From Comamonadaceae bacterium (GTDB lineage Bacteria > Pseudomonadota > Gammaproteobacteria > Burkholderiales > Burkholderiaceae_C): DNA of 64,000 bases. The position numbers and the translations under genes were made by a program. Of the stretch, positions 63,889-64,000 are shown one piece after another. Position 1 is the stretch's first letter. The number at the start of each line of letters is the position of its first letter. Below the pieces are notes generated by a model. It saw only the letters and a list, made by a program, of their open reading frames with translations. It searched no databases and was not told the DNA's origin. The stretch spans positions 151,839-215,838 of the forward strand of contig CANFWH010000001.1 in the NCBI GenBank assembly GCA_947450645.1, read 5' to 3'.

Positions 63889-64000
63889 AGGGTTGATGAT
63901 TGCTGACTAAATAGGCTTGCAGGCATTGAATGGGCGTACGCCCATTCAATGCCATGCTCGGCCTGTCGTGATTGTAGGCATAAGCCCATTCGGTTGCCGC
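63869..64000 (-). CDS. IS3-family transposase OrfB, C-terminal 43 residues (partial)
   Basis: The frame enters from the right edge and ends with TAA at 63869-63871. It reads TEWAYAYNHDRPSMALNGRTPIQCLQ, the typical C-terminus of the integrase core of IS3-type transposases (WxxxYNxxRPxxALxGxTPxxxL). The catalytic DDE residues lie outside the window. A perfect 32-base palindrome lies within this coding part. Confidence 0.85.
   Translation of the reverse strand, partial: AATEWAYAYNHDRPSMALNGRTPIQCLQAYLVSNHQPSTLTCR
63922..63953. repeat. Perfect 32-base palindrome inside the transposase 3' end
   Basis: Both halves GGCATTGAATGGGCGT and ACGCCCATTCAATGCC match exactly with no spacer. It falls in the codons for MALNGRTPIQCL. 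Confidence 0.9.

Larger units (their letters stand above)
63851..64000. mobile_element. IS3-like insertion sequence, right end, continues beyond window
   Basis: Begins within a few bases of 63851, just after the Walker A codons of the interrupted ATPase. The exact tip and target duplication cannot be seen because the other end is outside the window; ends of the usual TG...CA form were not found. Confidence 0.78.

Noticed and set aside
1..64000. tRNA, rRNA or CRISPR arrays
   Set aside because: No cloverleaf with GGTTCGA-type T arm, no rRNA core segments and no short direct repeats with equal spacers were found by eye.

Overview
The window is chromosomal DNA from a betaproteobacterium, most likely a freshwater Burkholderiales lineage. 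This rests on Bug-family (tripartite tricarboxylate) binding proteins, the murJ/rpsT divergence, the DUF3579-argD-argF order, leuS-lptE-holA, pcnB-folK, hda-HAD, a fused isobutyryl-CoA mutase (IcmF) and a DmdC-type acyl-CoA dehydrogenase. Coding density is very high, no gap exceeds 300 bases, and ATGA start/stop overlaps are common. I saw no rRNA, tRNA or CRISPR array.

Layout. 1-3782: 3' end of a quinone-oxidoreductase-like gene, a Bug protein, an AEC carrier, a palindromic intergenic repeat and an MsnO8-type flavin oxidoreductase; then pepN. 6423-13964: a GntR regulator diverges from an SsuD-like FMN monooxygenase, a YdhF/SmoB-like aldo-keto reductase and a flavin reductase. These converge on a GH31 glycosidase, an ABC ATPase and an ABC permease. 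The gene set closely resembles the sulfoquinovose monooxygenase (sulfo-ASMO, smo) pathway, but the binding protein and second permease are missing and the GH31 lacks the usual sulfoquinovosidase signature. 14001-20193: FAH hydrolase, a TetR regulator with acyl-CoA dehydrogenase, DUF2147 and enoyl-CoA hydratase, then leuS-lptE-holA on the other strand.

23002-26769 is a bufferin (RiPP metallophore) locus: precursor BufA1 with a Met-rich tail, MNIO enzyme BufB, partner BufC and a DoxX protein, next to a TlpA-like thioredoxin and an ECF sigma/zinc anti-sigma pair. 26932-32300 holds a glycine-rich RRM protein, an NHL-repeat protein and an overlapping chain of exonuclease, DEAD-box helicase, chromate transporter and TM2 protein. 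32310-50132 is mostly core: Pit/DUF47, YebC, folK, pcnB, hda, purM, ParA-like, SirB1, murJ, rpsT, argD, argF, an SDR/FAD-monooxygenase pair, and prfB with an intact +1 programmed frameshift.

50204-56110 is an oxidative D-xylose operon: xylF, xylH, a single-domain xylG, a ROK regulator, Caulobacter-type xylose dehydrogenase and a lactonase. Two ROK-type operator-like palindromes lie upstream of xylF. 56275-60219 carries a secreted FG-GAP/ASPIC protein, a vanadium-haloperoxidase-fold protein and an AraC regulator. IcmF follows, with a Shine-Dalgarno hidden in a perfect hairpin. The window ends where an IS3-like element has interrupted an OLD/RecF-like ATPase gene immediately after its Walker A motif.
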